The notes: a model not told the origin generated them from the letters alone. Numbered from the stretch's first letter, positions 36,801 through 42,576 are shown. The stretch: 64,000 bases of DNA from Pseudonocardia sp. 73-21 (GCF_001899645.1 NZ_MKVV01000043.1:26090-90089); one strand, 5' to 3'. Numbers and translations: made by a program.

Positions 36801-38676
36801 CCGGTTCACCGTCGTGCTCGCGAAGGCCCAGGAGCTCACCGACCGGCTGACCCAGTTCGGCGGCGACCTGCTCGCGGCGCTCGAGAAGCACGACGCCGAA
36901 GCGCTCAGCGTGCTGCAGAACACCCAGGACGCCGTGATCCTCGCCATGACCACGGCGATCAAGGAGGCCGCCATCGGCTCCGCGACGGCCACCATCACGG
37001 AGCTGACCGCGAGCCAGAGCTCCGCCCAGATGCGGCAGGCCCACTACCAGTCGCTGATCGACACCGGTCAGCTGCCGGTCGAGCTGGCCCAGGTGGGGCT
37101 GATGACCGGGGGCGTCACCGCGAACGCCGTCGCCGCCGGGCTCAAGCTCGCTGCGGGCATCGGGCACGTGATCCCCCAGGTCAAGATCGGACTGTTCAAT
37201 TTCGGGACCGAGGAAGGCGGCCTCCAGCTCGGTACGGCGCTGGACAGCTTCGCCGACTTCTCCCAGATGCTGGGCGGCACGCTGAGCGGGGTGGCGGAGA
37301 TCCTCGGGCTGTACGCGAGCCACCAGCGCACGACCCAGGACTGGCAGCTGCAGCTCGACACGGCCGTCAACGATCTGGCCCAGATCGCCGCCCAGCTCGA
37401 CGGCGCCGGCCACCAGCTGGCTTCGGCACGGCGTGACCTGGAGATCCTCCAGCAGGACGTCGTGCACAACGCCGCGGTCGCCCGCTTCATGACGGAGAAG
37501 TTCAGCACCGTGGCGCTGTACCAGTGGATGGCCGGGCAGCTCACCGGCGTCTACGTCCAGGCCTACGGCCTCGCCTACGACCTCGCCCGGCAGGCCGAAT
37601 GCGCACTCCAGTTCGAGCGCGGCCTGCCGTCGACCGAGGCCACGATCATCCAGCCGGTCTACTGGGAGGGCCAGCACGGCGGTCTCCTCGCCGGCGAGAA
37701 GCTGGGCCTCGACCTGGCCCGGCTCGCCGTCGCCTACCTCGACACCGGCGGACGCGGGCTGGAGATCACCAAACGGATCTCCCTGATCGACCTCGACCCG
37801 CTGGCGTTACTGACCCTTCGCAGCACCGGGGCCTGCGAGTTCTCCTTCACCGAGGCGCTGTTCGACTACGACTTCCCCGGGCACTACCGCCGTCAGATCC
37901 GGACGCTGTCGGTCGCGCTCGCGGGCGCGGGCGGTCAGGGGATCACCGCCAACGCCATGCTGACGCAGCTGCAGCACAAGACGGTGCTGACGGCCGACAG
38001 CGCAGCGGCCAAGTACCTGCTCGACGCGAAAGGCCTGCCGCCGTCGTCGATCCGCAGCGACTGGCGCCCGACCCAGCAGATCGCACTCTCCCAGGTGCCC
38101 GACGGGCAGGACAGCAACGGGCTGTTCGAGCTGCGGTTCGACGATGACCGCTACCTGCCCTTCGAGGGCACGGGCGCCGTCTCCACCTGGCGGCTCGAGC
38201 TGACCGGCCGCCACGACGGGTACACCCCCGACCAGCTCCAGGACGCGGTCATCACCGTCAAGTACACGGCGCAACCCGGCGACCCCACCTTCACCAGCGC
38301 GGTCAAGGGGCTTCTCAAGCCCTATCCGGCCTACCACTACCTCGACCTCGCCAGGGACTTCCCCGACAACTGGCAACAGTTCCAGGCCGGCGCCGGTGAT
38401 CCACTCACGATCACCCTGACCCCGGCGATGTTCCCGAACATGAGCAGCCGCCAGATATCCGCCGTCTACGCGCACTTCGACACGACCGGGCCGGAGGTGG
38501 TCAGTATGACCCTCAACAGCAATCCGAACTGGGTGTTGACGGATGGCCGGCTCCTCGTCACCACCGGGCTCAACCTGAGCGCCGCCGGTTCCGAGTGGAC
38601 GTTCGAACTGCACGGCGACAAGACCTCGATCAACACCGTCGACCTGGTCGTCAGCTACACCGCGAGCGTCCGATGA
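24874..38676 (+). CDS. Giant Tc (ABC) toxin A-subunit-like protein with two hemopexin-repeat arrays
   Basis: 4600 residues, against about 2500 for typical TcA. Order of parts: an N-terminal VRP1/TcA-like region at about 20-1010 (SVYSPAAYLADLL, DTEVPYLDVVND, PYPLTMPFSREDVRRR), with an Asp/Ser/Gly-rich linker near 680-720. A first array of about 24 hemopexin-like blades follows at about 1170-2510 (consensus TYLFSGDQYVRYSG-x-DY-x-x-VD-x-GYP). A helical part and the neuraminidase/ABC-toxin region follow at about 2740-3115 (MQNYQVWAANRKVYLYPEN). A second array of about eight blades lies at about 3140-3520. Pore-forming helices with an uncharged hairpin are at about 3970-4255. The TcB-binding domain is at the end (CEFSFTEALFDYDFPGHYRR). 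The framework without the arrays is about 2870 residues, close to TcA. There is no signal peptide. ATG 24874 follows GGAGA. The stop overlaps the next gene (ATGA). Confidence 0.88.
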   Translation: MTDAESIPSYEGMFFEAARASAEATSVYSPAAYLADLLQLVDDHFQDASILRNRPGITRVPLDPAHTDTEVPYLDVVNDVLAQRLAEELGENAYEAMLTLPYPLTMPFSREDVRRRRVLHHAGVPAAQVYRQFAPAPDADVVARECLGLTPQDVDAVTTVLPGDRHVLAGFGLPPDANLSVLDEVEKFLERTGMAADDLRELLFQNLSQAATDPAGDTERVLATGFFVNNGQTPVSVTADGKRLTCGDAPVPWQWFERTARFVRLAGKIGMSFTDLDLVLRTCCGNVIDGAALRVTAMIRNLQDLYQLPLDVVCSLVAPMSTSGIGDADIPADLFNRTFNGPPAATDRAVLLGGPFVPAAYTGYPQLTCQGDLFDPQNADFLRRVAAGTGLTETDLGTAVARFRAGLVDGNGDGPFEGEIDTAALSLLFRIGTLTRTLGLAVPDLLGILDVLRSDPSTRTLNPSGLVADPGPVEHDPFRILASGRPTDGLWLAEILFAIAQWTKNHDFGGAELGRTLGAGPETADTGGDTGQVIALDGLYQAFQSVLLTPTTFVSDRLDDRDAAVVHRTISAAGGPVSNLDARIVRDDGPAAASRAFEALARLPLITDTDFREIAIEARLRDKIFANLVFRGYLEADGTLVEPQFPIRVEDFLLTGGFAAVQAELFTVMSQLRLEDAEEQPSQDSSADPAADPADSATDSTAGDPGSDAGGPTVADGTNAVAVHSVVPDQLDPAGFYPSDLRWVEGLSPADDLELYDNLVYNRYIDADGTVLRNGFFADAGNADAFVVDADLGDAAPAVWTLIHDRVARFVTDALTLDQTIFSQLPLDDSAIRRLVDDLLFNGHIDASGGYTDKVALLALGRDRLEVALEFYPLRRGILEAMQDQITAFRTGYVTFARESFEEIASAVLATLVDQRLTGTWVVDGRVPDNLAPAIVGGTADLGLGVEFAPEEQDLVLARLAAILHSVQRYRVDPAALAGLGLDQGEIGVLVGLLQSAGDLTAELMVAQERLPFFVDVHSALGFAVPGFSDYDRDVFFLLHTVAKEIAAATGEIVGALATQAGTQRSTLFAGLQDVWGVTPATATAMAVAVCGTPAATMDTLVVPVLRAGAAASRVTTVPADARFRLVYRRLARFAAIAAKLNLDAVQTEIAFRDRDLVGSFPERLVLPPGVTTVDALLPSADGTVSLFVGTNCWRYSASTYALTTTTPDPLTAVSHRFAALTGVDAAFVDATGTEWLVGRDGAGAALTFVREGLTAVWVTAERTWGAIRNTFAAPSRIDSALRDRDGKTYLFSGDQYVRYSGADYAEVDPGYPRTIAGNWEAEGLDVVLPAEFRASVDASFQGLDGVTYLFSGGSCLPAPGGADSAPVVGRWGRVRNGFVEASGVDAAYAAGGRQFLLRGDQVVSRTDGFEAGDATVDEGYPLRLETYFADLPVEFEAGVDAAFCDAAGAVHLFRNGRTVALAPGDGLVVPVNERWGLIGPVLPTGTVDAAFVGMDGKTYLFSGGRYIRYSGADYTAVDPGYPRLVDGDWGGLRTVTASFVLDEKTYLFGAVGTLFSLPVPEGGERAAFTEHLNAGQVPPVLRDTLRLHGLTPVLDKPVSGTSPEWVVRADDGMAFTVRLDPTAATVTGDRADENGFCVRYSTRDYSTPDAGHPRPTGAGNWWNLPDALLAGEPEFAQVDAVFAGTDGHTYLFAGGRFVVFDNRERWWSEPRSLADDWDSLPFDRVDAAFVGNDGRTYVFSGSRYVRFSGADYTRRDDRYPNDITTFWGAVPNTIARTGAVDAAVVLDGYTYLFSGDQYVRYDGDTYATVDNGYPKNIADSLTSEPRFVNLTVPPTGPIDAVTADRRTVALFTGGRCHVVSDSLYRLYADLFPATPGCAFVEDGAVLAEGPTGWHHLGALEAEMLVQTPVRPRSLRTAPVAFRSGLSAVLAGTDGNTYLFQGTSCYDVALGRAFPAEQDWGRPRNTVAQAGTVDAGFVGRDGLTYVFGGDQFVVYSGTSYVDVEIDGRPQPIAEHWGGLDNVAIAFVDGEQTFLCEAADDDGRFRYVVYSGTDYTRADPGSPHTADADFWDIPPQWREEGFDRLAAVVVERGNRFLLSGTRYLQYTEATNTWSYPHELSRLWPGLPFDADAGSPLQSAFTGADGAYYLFSRGRFCRHDGLQASPAEPVEGRWGRLHNNFASTTRTNLVDAAFVFQSTTYLFSGDQYVRYSGPDYRYVDTGYPRPVVALRQEDCFANLPDSVENLLADRVAAGAETVIDAVVADDRTVHLLIGPDCHSVSTSLEADYDVAGLGQVRNTLADTGRVDASFVKDDHTYLFSGDQYVRYTGDRYSVVDEGYPLSIETALPAEIGVSALPEPFGDGIDAALDGADGKIYLFAGRQFVGNGSPSPTPQPVAGHWGQVRNRFAPSPGSPGAVDAAFVSAAGHLYAFAGDQYVRYTTPGDRYADDGYPRSIKDDWGDLPVAFESGIDGAFRFEDRTYFVRGEDYLRYSDPDHRRVDRLYPQPLTARWGPWVDYRFTDLRAIARFARLHAGHPDVDGGLAGIFAGTGTVADPYQRLATVFGWDVDEIAWAVRHHAFLPAEAPAHVDIEIVSPLVDLFTLTTTIGGTPSTVHEQVWSPLYGDAAASSATSAGEALQGMLLSHHIGDDRPALVQLLHQEMNEAVRDALVAAVIANTDGVHSASDLFDLLLIDVEMGGLGTTSAVREAIGATQLFFHRYFLNLQPVTVRGGPGQPAGPDAVKAELKSWWAWMQNYQVWAANRKVYLYPENYIRPELRATKTPAFATLENDLLQGELTADAVRQAYTTYLDDYTEVSRLTIAGGYVYEAPHPSDHAWDLVLFGRTKTDPRRFYYRLAAFSREASRSAVWQPWSKVDVRIDSDRVYPVFAFDRVFVFWAGLDAAVHSTSSDTFTDRSSDTGHTYTRQTPPTYTVKIYYSFYDLNGVWTPEQQLTMTPPVEETFEVSDIQLLVETSSLMPPTPGDDVEHAHDNIVVRCGYTRTDPVTAATTRRTVAFTLTAELFTQPTTAVAFDDTGIGRFQSLFDEPVDIDPFAAVEAAMLARNDAIGGMVVRQLERVAAELPVSVPPPSVVMFNNPKESITDRWFGFDYKGGSFLCKPAPLPSVTTLGISPLPLHHPGDRLPHWNRVDAGFATPDGTAYFFDNAGHRYVTVDRSGVQGAAADITTRWGRSRTGFPASGVVDAVVAVDGHVFVFSGAEYARFSGGSFAVMDEGYPREITSNDDGLPRWPRVVAGFTGVDGRTYLFQGGSFVDLAAPGRKKPVADRWGRVEGAAAGTGIFDTGTVAAAYVIGEHTFLVSGGRYVRYTGGVYEFVDDGYPRDLAGNPDGLPSSPGVVFTQGASRYEFDNEAKTYTVAQPGEPPEQHTSTDLGGGDTIGSPAAVWAAGVLGNHLYLVGDTAFVRYTLGPDGAVPTYIDAGYPKACTVPVDALVVSGGGLVVFSGESYARIPAGQELDAAVVLVPIDGSWGNLPQQFHGGLDGAIDTPDALYLLAGRDYVRYGKVTADGSPPQLPYEQAAGQFEIIRLTTGTASTLNQQMFTGGVGAVLDVVTQETDERPSFNKNISAATVIKVRPDKVEDGYLPVTSYLDFDSANGLYYWEIFFHAPLLIAQALRAAQRFEEAMVWLGYIFDPTQNRDHWRFLPFRETDVAALVDTCLADLAALDSTDATLGPALEQLRTLAPVFAQERVVQAAEGDVLTTVPAQVAAKIAAIPVPAPGTPAAVNAWHDLQETGAVIARLDRRYQLMIGGRETALLSYLNDPFDPHAVAAARTGAYRRAVVMAYLDNLLDWGDMLFRQYTGESIDQARMLYILAHDVLGPRPHDLGMRPLREVRNAGQLTHSPGEYDFLVRQAATLPAGDPNAVRAAAVHASIATVASIDPADTDSTDSYFTIPENSRLTDYWTRVEDRLTKIRHSLDILGVSRPIPLFEPPLDPMALVKARAAGTGLGAVSASGGPVTAPHYRFTVVLAKAQELTDRLTQFGGDLLAALEKHDAEALSVLQNTQDAVILAMTTAIKEAAIGSATATITELTASQSSAQMRQAHYQSLIDTGQLPVELAQVGLMTGGVTANAVAAGLKLAAGIGHVIPQVKIGLFNFGTEEGGLQLGTALDSFADFSQMLGGTLSGVAEILGLYASHQRTTQDWQLQLDTAVNDLAQIAAQLDGAGHQLASARRDLEILQQDVVHNAAVARFMTEKFSTVALYQWMAGQLTGVYVQAYGLAYDLARQAECALQFERGLPSTEATIIQPVYWEGQHGGLLAGEKLGLDLARLAVAYLDTGGRGLEITKRISLIDLDPLALLTLRSTGACEFSFTEALFDYDFPGHYRRQIRTLSVALAGAGGQGITANAMLTQLQHKTVLTADSAAAKYLLDAKGLPPSSIRSDWRPTQQIALSQVPDGQDSNGLFELRFDDDRYLPFEGTGAVSTWRLELTGRHDGYTPDQLQDAVITVKYTAQPGDPTFTSAVKGLLKPYPAYHYLDLARDFPDNWQQFQAGAGDPLTITLTPAMFPNMSSRQISAVYAHFDTTGPEVVSMTLNSNPNWVLTDGRLLVTTGLNLSAAGSEWTFELHGDKTSINTVDLVVSYTASVR
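28380..32405 (+). repeat. Hemopexin-like repeat array 1 (about 24 blades)
   Basis: Each blade starts with a VDAAF-type strand and continues TYLFSG-x-x-YVRYSG-x-DY-x-x-VD-x-GYP-x-x-I. Well-conserved blades alternate with degenerate ones lacking the Tyr-rich second half (for example VDAAFCDAAGAVHLF). Four blades make one propeller in hemopexin, so about six propellers are predicted. They interrupt the TcA framework between the VRP1-like region and the neuraminidase-like region. Confidence 0.85.
34290..35430 (+). repeat. Hemopexin-like repeat array 2 (about 8 blades)
   Basis: A second, shorter and more diverged set (VDAVVAVDGHVFVFSGAEYA, VDGRTYLFQGGSFVDL, HTFLVSGGRYVRYTGG and others), about two propellers, placed between the neuraminidase-like region and the part leading to the pore-forming helices. 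Confidence 0.8.
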
Positions 38677-39527
38677 CCACGCCGAGGCGCCACGTGGAGG
38701 GCCGGAACATGGGGGCTCCACCGAAACCGCGGGCGAAGAAGCCGCACCCGGAGGCCGGCCCCGCCGATGACTCGGAGAAACCGGACACCGTCGGCGGGGA
38801 ACCCACCGCGCTGAACAGATCCCTCGGCCATGTCAACGTCGCCGTGGCCAGAATGCCGAAGCAGTCGAAGGTCGCGACCGAACTCACCGCCCAGATCGAG
38901 GTCGGCCGAAAGCGCTGGCCGCAGTTTCTGGCCACCCTGCGCGCCGAGGATCCCGACCGGAACGACGGAGCAGCGGCCTACGCGGCGCGCTACACCTCGG
39001 TACCGGCCCTGAACCAGGAACTTCCGGCGAACCTCCGCAACTACCTGGCCACGATGAACATCGACACCCGTGGGTTCACCAAGTACGCGACCGGTCCCCG
39101 AGGCGGAGAGAAGGCCTACGAGAACTACTACAACGCCAAACAGGGCGTCATCGTCGCAAGCTGGAACTACGCCGAGAAGGACGTCGGCGACGGCACGCGG
39201 CTCAACCTGTCCGAGATCCTCTTCCACGAGTACACGGCGGAAGCCGAGCGCGTCGGCTCCCCTGTCAAGAACCTCCGCTACGTGGTCCGCAGCAGCATCC
39301 AGGGCCAGGCAGCGCTGAAGGTCATGGAAGCGATCACCCCGCTGAAGGACCGGTTCGGCAGTCGATCCTGGGAGCCCGGCAGCGACGAGTTCAACGCACT
39401 GCTGTCGATCGACAACGTGAAGTCGATCCCCTACCTGCTGACCGATCATCGGGAGGCACTGGGGCACAAGTCGATCCTGCGGATCGTGACCTTCGGTCTC
39501 TCGGCCCTCGTCATCGAACTCGGCTGA
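38673..39527 (+). CDS. Unrecognised protein translationally linked to the Tc toxin gene
   Basis: 284 residues from the ATG that overlaps the toxin stop (ATGA), or 272 from an ATG at 38709 that has GGAGGG eight bases upstream. Initiation at the second seems more efficient. I do not recognise a family. The first 40 residues are proline/lysine-rich and probably disordered (PPKPRAKKPHPEAG). The remainder is mixed alpha/beta with no signal peptide or membrane helix; notable segments are YNAKQGVIVASWNYAEKD, RLNLSEILFHEYTAEAE and SIPYLLTDHREALGHKSI. Position and coupling suggest that it works with the toxin, as cargo, chaperone or immunity factor. That is inference only. Confidence 0.7.
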   Translation: MTTPRRHVEGRNMGAPPKPRAKKPHPEAGPADDSEKPDTVGGEPTALNRSLGHVNVAVARMPKQSKVATELTAQIEVGRKRWPQFLATLRAEDPDRNDGAAAYAARYTSVPALNQELPANLRNYLATMNIDTRGFTKYATGPRGGEKAYENYYNAKQGVIVASWNYAEKDVGDGTRLNLSEILFHEYTAEAERVGSPVKNLRYVVRSSIQGQAALKVMEAITPLKDRFGSRSWEPGSDEFNALLSIDNVKSIPYLLTDHREALGHKSILRIVTFGLSALVIELG

Positions 39528-39599
39528 CCGGCATCCATCCCGACCGGTCATCTGCCGACGCGGGTGCGCGGACCCGACCGGCTCCGCCAAGAAGCGGTG

Positions 39600-39773
39600 G
39601 TGTCGGACACGACGAACTGGCACAGTGCGGCAGTGCCCACGGCCGACCCCTCGCCGCCCGCTGCCGAGGAGCCCCGAGTGCTGTCCGCGCCGACGCACCA
39701 CGCCGACCCCGCCGACCCCGCCGACCCACCTGTCGATCCGGTCCCCTCATCCCAGCTCCCGGCGACGATATGA
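39600..39773 (+). CDS. Short proline-rich ORF overlapping the next gene (tentative)
   Basis: A 57-codon frame from GTG 39600 (MSDTTNWHSAAVPTADPSPP...) is rich in Pro, Asp and Ala and ends in an ATGA overlap with the following gene. It has only a weak ribosome binding site. The overlap hints at real translational coupling, but a chance frame is possible. Confidence 0.3.
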   Translation: MSDTTNWHSAAVPTADPSPPAAEEPRVLSAPTHHADPADPADPPVDPVPSSQLPATI

Positions 39774-41890
39774 GCCGCCCCGGGTCACTCTCGGGACATG
39801 CTCCGCCCCTGCGACGTCGGCGGAGCCAGATCGCCACCAAGCGGGAGCCATCGGGCCCGAACGAGATGGACGAGCATCCCGACGACAACCCGTCGCAACT
39901 GAAGAAGCGCAACACCGCGCCCGGACCTGAGCACGACCTGCCCGAGGCGCCCCCGCCCCACCCCCCGGACGCCCAGCTCCTGCACGCTCTGCCGACCCGG
40001 GCCCGCTCGTCGCCCGACGAGCCGGTTCGGCTTCGACGACAGCTCAGCGGTGTCAAGCGGGCGCCGTCGAGGCCCGACGACGGGGAGGGACATCCCGACG
40101 ATGACCCGACGCTGCTGAAGAAGCGCAACACCGCGGCCATCCCGGTGCAGGACCTGCCCGAGGCGCCCGCGCCCCACCGCGCGGACCCCCCGCCCGCGCC
40201 GGTCGACCTCGCGCCGTTGCGCCAGATCATCGCCGACGTCGGGCCGAACCCGACCGGCTTGTACGCCGTCAAGCTCCGACCCGGGATCAGCGTGCGGGAC
40301 AACGGGACGATCGACCACATCACGGTCAGCTCCCTGGTGCGCACACCGAGCCCGCTGAAGCGCACGATGGGCGATCACACGCGTTCCTGGACCACGCTCG
40401 TCGACCTCGTCCGCGCCCGGCTTTTCGGGAAATCGCTCGGCGACGCGGTCACGACGCTTAGTGAGGACCATGCCGAGGCAGCCGACTGGATGGACGCACC
40501 CCCAGCAGGCGGCGCGGAGCACCCCGTCGGCCGACAGTTGTTCGACCTGCTGCCCGCCGACGACCAGACCTTCCGAAGGGACTACCTGCGGTACTACTCG
40601 GCGGTGGTCCGCACGAAGCTGGACACCGCCCGGGAGGCGGTCGCACGGGGCGACGGGGGCGCCGCCGGCGCGGCGCTCGAGGAAGCCGTCGGCCACCACC
40701 TCGCATACCTGAACTTCCTGCCCTTCAGCACGGTCCAGCCGGCGTCGGGGCGGGGCGCGACCGGCTCCGGCGAGGGCACCGCGCGTGGGGTGCTCATCAG
40801 CAACGAGATCCGGACGAGAGCAGCTCCTGTCGCAGCACCACCTCAACTTCAGGACCAGTCGGGGCCCATCAGCGAGATCCCGGAGACCGCAGATCCCGTC
40901 ACATCACCACGGCAACTGCAGGACCAGTTGTGGAAGCTCTTCGACTTCGGCGCCGTCCTCCGCGGATCGGGAGCCACCGAGTCCCTCAGCGGGATGGGCA
41001 GCACCATCGTCGATGACGCCACAGCGCTGCCCGCGCTGCGGGACGAGCTGCTCGCCATCCTCGAGGGGCCGCACGCGAATCCAACCGTCGAGGCCGTGAA
41101 GGCCGTCCAGCAATCCGCCCTGAAGATCAAGCAGAATGCCGAGCCCCTCGGATACGCTCCGATTGCGACGATGGCTCGCTCGCTCGAGCAGATCGCAGAA
41201 CGTGCGCCGAGGGCGAGCATAAATACGACCGACAAGAAAGCCTTGATCAAGAACCTTGAGAAATACCCGGGTGGCACCACGGGAGATGTGACGGTCGAGG
41301 AGTATCGCGCCGAGCTGAACGCGGTCCGGACAACGGTGGAGAAGAACCGCGAAGGCGCTCCACTGGTCATGGCAGCTCTGATCGCCGAGCACCAGAAGGC
41401 GATGGCGACCGAATACCCCGTCACCGTTGGGGATGCAGAGTTCCTCTCCGACCAACCCACCGACATGAACGGCGCCCGAACCCGGCTGATCGACGTCCTC
41501 AAGTCCAACGTCCGGCCCGGGCCGACAGCCCCGGGCCAGGCATCGACCAAGTTGCAGCGAGACATCGGCGTCTTGTTCAAGCAGAAGTTCGTGGACACGT
41601 TCGTCGACGACGTCGTCGCGCACTACGAACGGATCAACCCGCGGATCGAACGAGCCGCGGACAGCGGGTGGGCCAAGGACGCCGCGAACACCACACTCGT
41701 GGTCACCTGCTCCTGGCCTGGCGGCCGCGGGAGTACCACGATCACGGGCGACCCGATGCCCCACCGGGTCTCGGGGGCGGAATGGGTGCCCACACCACCG
41801 CGGAGACACTCGAGGTCGAGGCAGTCAAGGCACTGGTCACGCGGTCGACCGCCGCGCAGCAGGTGGTCGATACGCTTCGAGCGCGGGTGA
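39770..41890 (+). CDS. Large unrecognised protein, module 1 plus N-terminal tandem repeats (cargo candidate)
   Basis: 706-codon frame. Residues 24-136 hold two copies of a disordered repeat (KR-x-PS-x-P ... HPDD-x-P-x-x-LKKRNTA ... DLPEAP-x-PH). Residues 150-345 form a module with TPSPLKRTMGDHTRSWTTLV, then HHLAYLNFLPFSTV and GSGEGTARG. A helical, lysine/glutamate-containing region follows (about 360-640). From about residue 668 the frame loses sense, and a second copy of the module continues in another frame from 41782. The simplest reading is one protein of about 920 residues broken by a one-base loss near 41773-41781. Co-oriented with the Tc toxin gene; function unknown. I see no catalytic signature. 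Confidence 0.65.
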   Translation: MSRPGSLSGHAPPLRRRRSQIATKREPSGPNEMDEHPDDNPSQLKKRNTAPGPEHDLPEAPPPHPPDAQLLHALPTRARSSPDEPVRLRRQLSGVKRAPSRPDDGEGHPDDDPTLLKKRNTAAIPVQDLPEAPAPHRADPPPAPVDLAPLRQIIADVGPNPTGLYAVKLRPGISVRDNGTIDHITVSSLVRTPSPLKRTMGDHTRSWTTLVDLVRARLFGKSLGDAVTTLSEDHAEAADWMDAPPAGGAEHPVGRQLFDLLPADDQTFRRDYLRYYSAVVRTKLDTAREAVARGDGGAAGAALEEAVGHHLAYLNFLPFSTVQPASGRGATGSGEGTARGVLISNEIRTRAAPVAAPPQLQDQSGPISEIPETADPVTSPRQLQDQLWKLFDFGAVLRGSGATESLSGMGSTIVDDATALPALRDELLAILEGPHANPTVEAVKAVQQSALKIKQNAEPLGYAPIATMARSLEQIAERAPRASINTTDKKALIKNLEKYPGGTTGDVTVEEYRAELNAVRTTVEKNREGAPLVMAALIAEHQKAMATEYPVTVGDAEFLSDQPTDMNGARTRLIDVLKSNVRPGPTAPGQASTKLQRDIGVLFKQKFVDTFVDDVVAHYERINPRIERAADSGWAKDAANTTLVVTCSWPGGRGSTTITGDPMPHRVSGAEWVPTPPRRHSRSRQSRHWSRGRPPRSRWSIRFERG
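39839..39961 (+). repeat. N-terminal disordered repeat, copy A
   Basis: Encodes KREPSGPN, HPDDNPSQLKKRNTA and DLPEAPPPH. It matches copy B at 40052-40177 with a spacing of about 71 codons. Confidence 0.7.
40052..40177 (+). repeat. N-terminal disordered repeat, copy B
   Basis: Encodes KRAPSRPD, HPDDDPTLLKKRNTA and DLPEAPAPH, the second copy of the unit starting at 39839. Confidence 0.7.
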
Positions 41891-42537
41891 GGCGAGCCCT
41901 CGGATCGGACGTGATGAAACTCGACGACACCCTGCCGCCCTACCAGCTGGCCGCCGGCCAACTCGGTGCGCTGTTCAACGCCGCACGCGACGTGCTCACG
42001 AGCGCCGAGCCCGCTGACGCGATCGTCGCCTACCTCAACTTCCGCAACATGCTGCCCTACGCGACCGTCGCGGCGTCCGACACCAGCGGCCACGGCGAGG
42101 GCGCCGCGAAGAAGCGCGGCGCCGGCGCAGCCGACGCGATCGAGGTCCTGTATGACCAGAAGGCGATCGACGAGGCGGTCACCACCCAGGAGAGCGTCAT
42201 CAGCACCTTCGTGCACGGGAACGTCGAAAAGGCCGCGAACCCGGTCGCGGCGCTCAACGAAGCCGCGAAACAGCTGACCCTGATGGCGGTTGAGGCGACG
42301 GACCTGAAGGACGACATCACTGCCTCGGCTGCACGCCTCACCGCGATGGCCGTGGAGCTCACGAGGCTCAAGCCGGGTCGGGCGCAACCGTTCATCAACG
42401 AAGTCGGCAACAGGATGCGTACCGCGCGCCACGCGGAGCATGCCGTGATCGTTGCCGAGACCGCGGGGAAGGAATCCCCCGAAGCCCCCGCCGGCCGGAC
42501 CGGTCAGGCGGCCATCAAACGCAAGGGGCGCCGGTAA
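41782..42537 (+). CDS. Continuation of the cargo-like protein, module 2 (frameshifted or separate gene)
   Basis: 251 residues from an ATG that opens MGAHTTAETLEVEAVKALV, lining up with MGDHTRSWTTLVDLVRARL of module 1 in the preceding frame. It continues with AYLNFRNMLPYATV and SGHGEGAAKK, again matching module 1 (AYLNFLPFSTV, GSGEGTARG). The C-terminus is helical and ends in a basic tail (AAIKRKGRR). The start is preceded by GGGGGCGG, so independent translation is conceivable. The module alignment across the junction makes a -1 frameshift in the G5 run at 41773-41777 more likely. There are no known domains. Confidence 0.6.
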   Translation: MGAHTTAETLEVEAVKALVTRSTAAQQVVDTLRARVRRALGSDVMKLDDTLPPYQLAAGQLGALFNAARDVLTSAEPADAIVAYLNFRNMLPYATVAASDTSGHGEGAAKKRGAGAADAIEVLYDQKAIDEAVTTQESVISTFVHGNVEKAANPVAALNEAAKQLTLMAVEATDLKDDITASAARLTAMAVELTRLKPGRAQPFINEVGNRMRTARHAEHAVIVAETAGKESPEAPAGRTGQAAIKRKGRR

Positions 42538-42556
42538 CTTCTGCTGAGGGGTGGCA

Positions 42557-42576
42557 CTGGCGCGCCGGCGCGCTAG
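42557..42576. promoter_or_regulatory. GC-rich palindrome before HNH-like gene
   Basis: CTGGCGCGCCGGCGCGCTAG is an inverted repeat with one mismatch, ten bases before the next ATG. It could be a transcription terminator of the toxin-region operon or an operator of the next gene. Confidence 0.35.
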
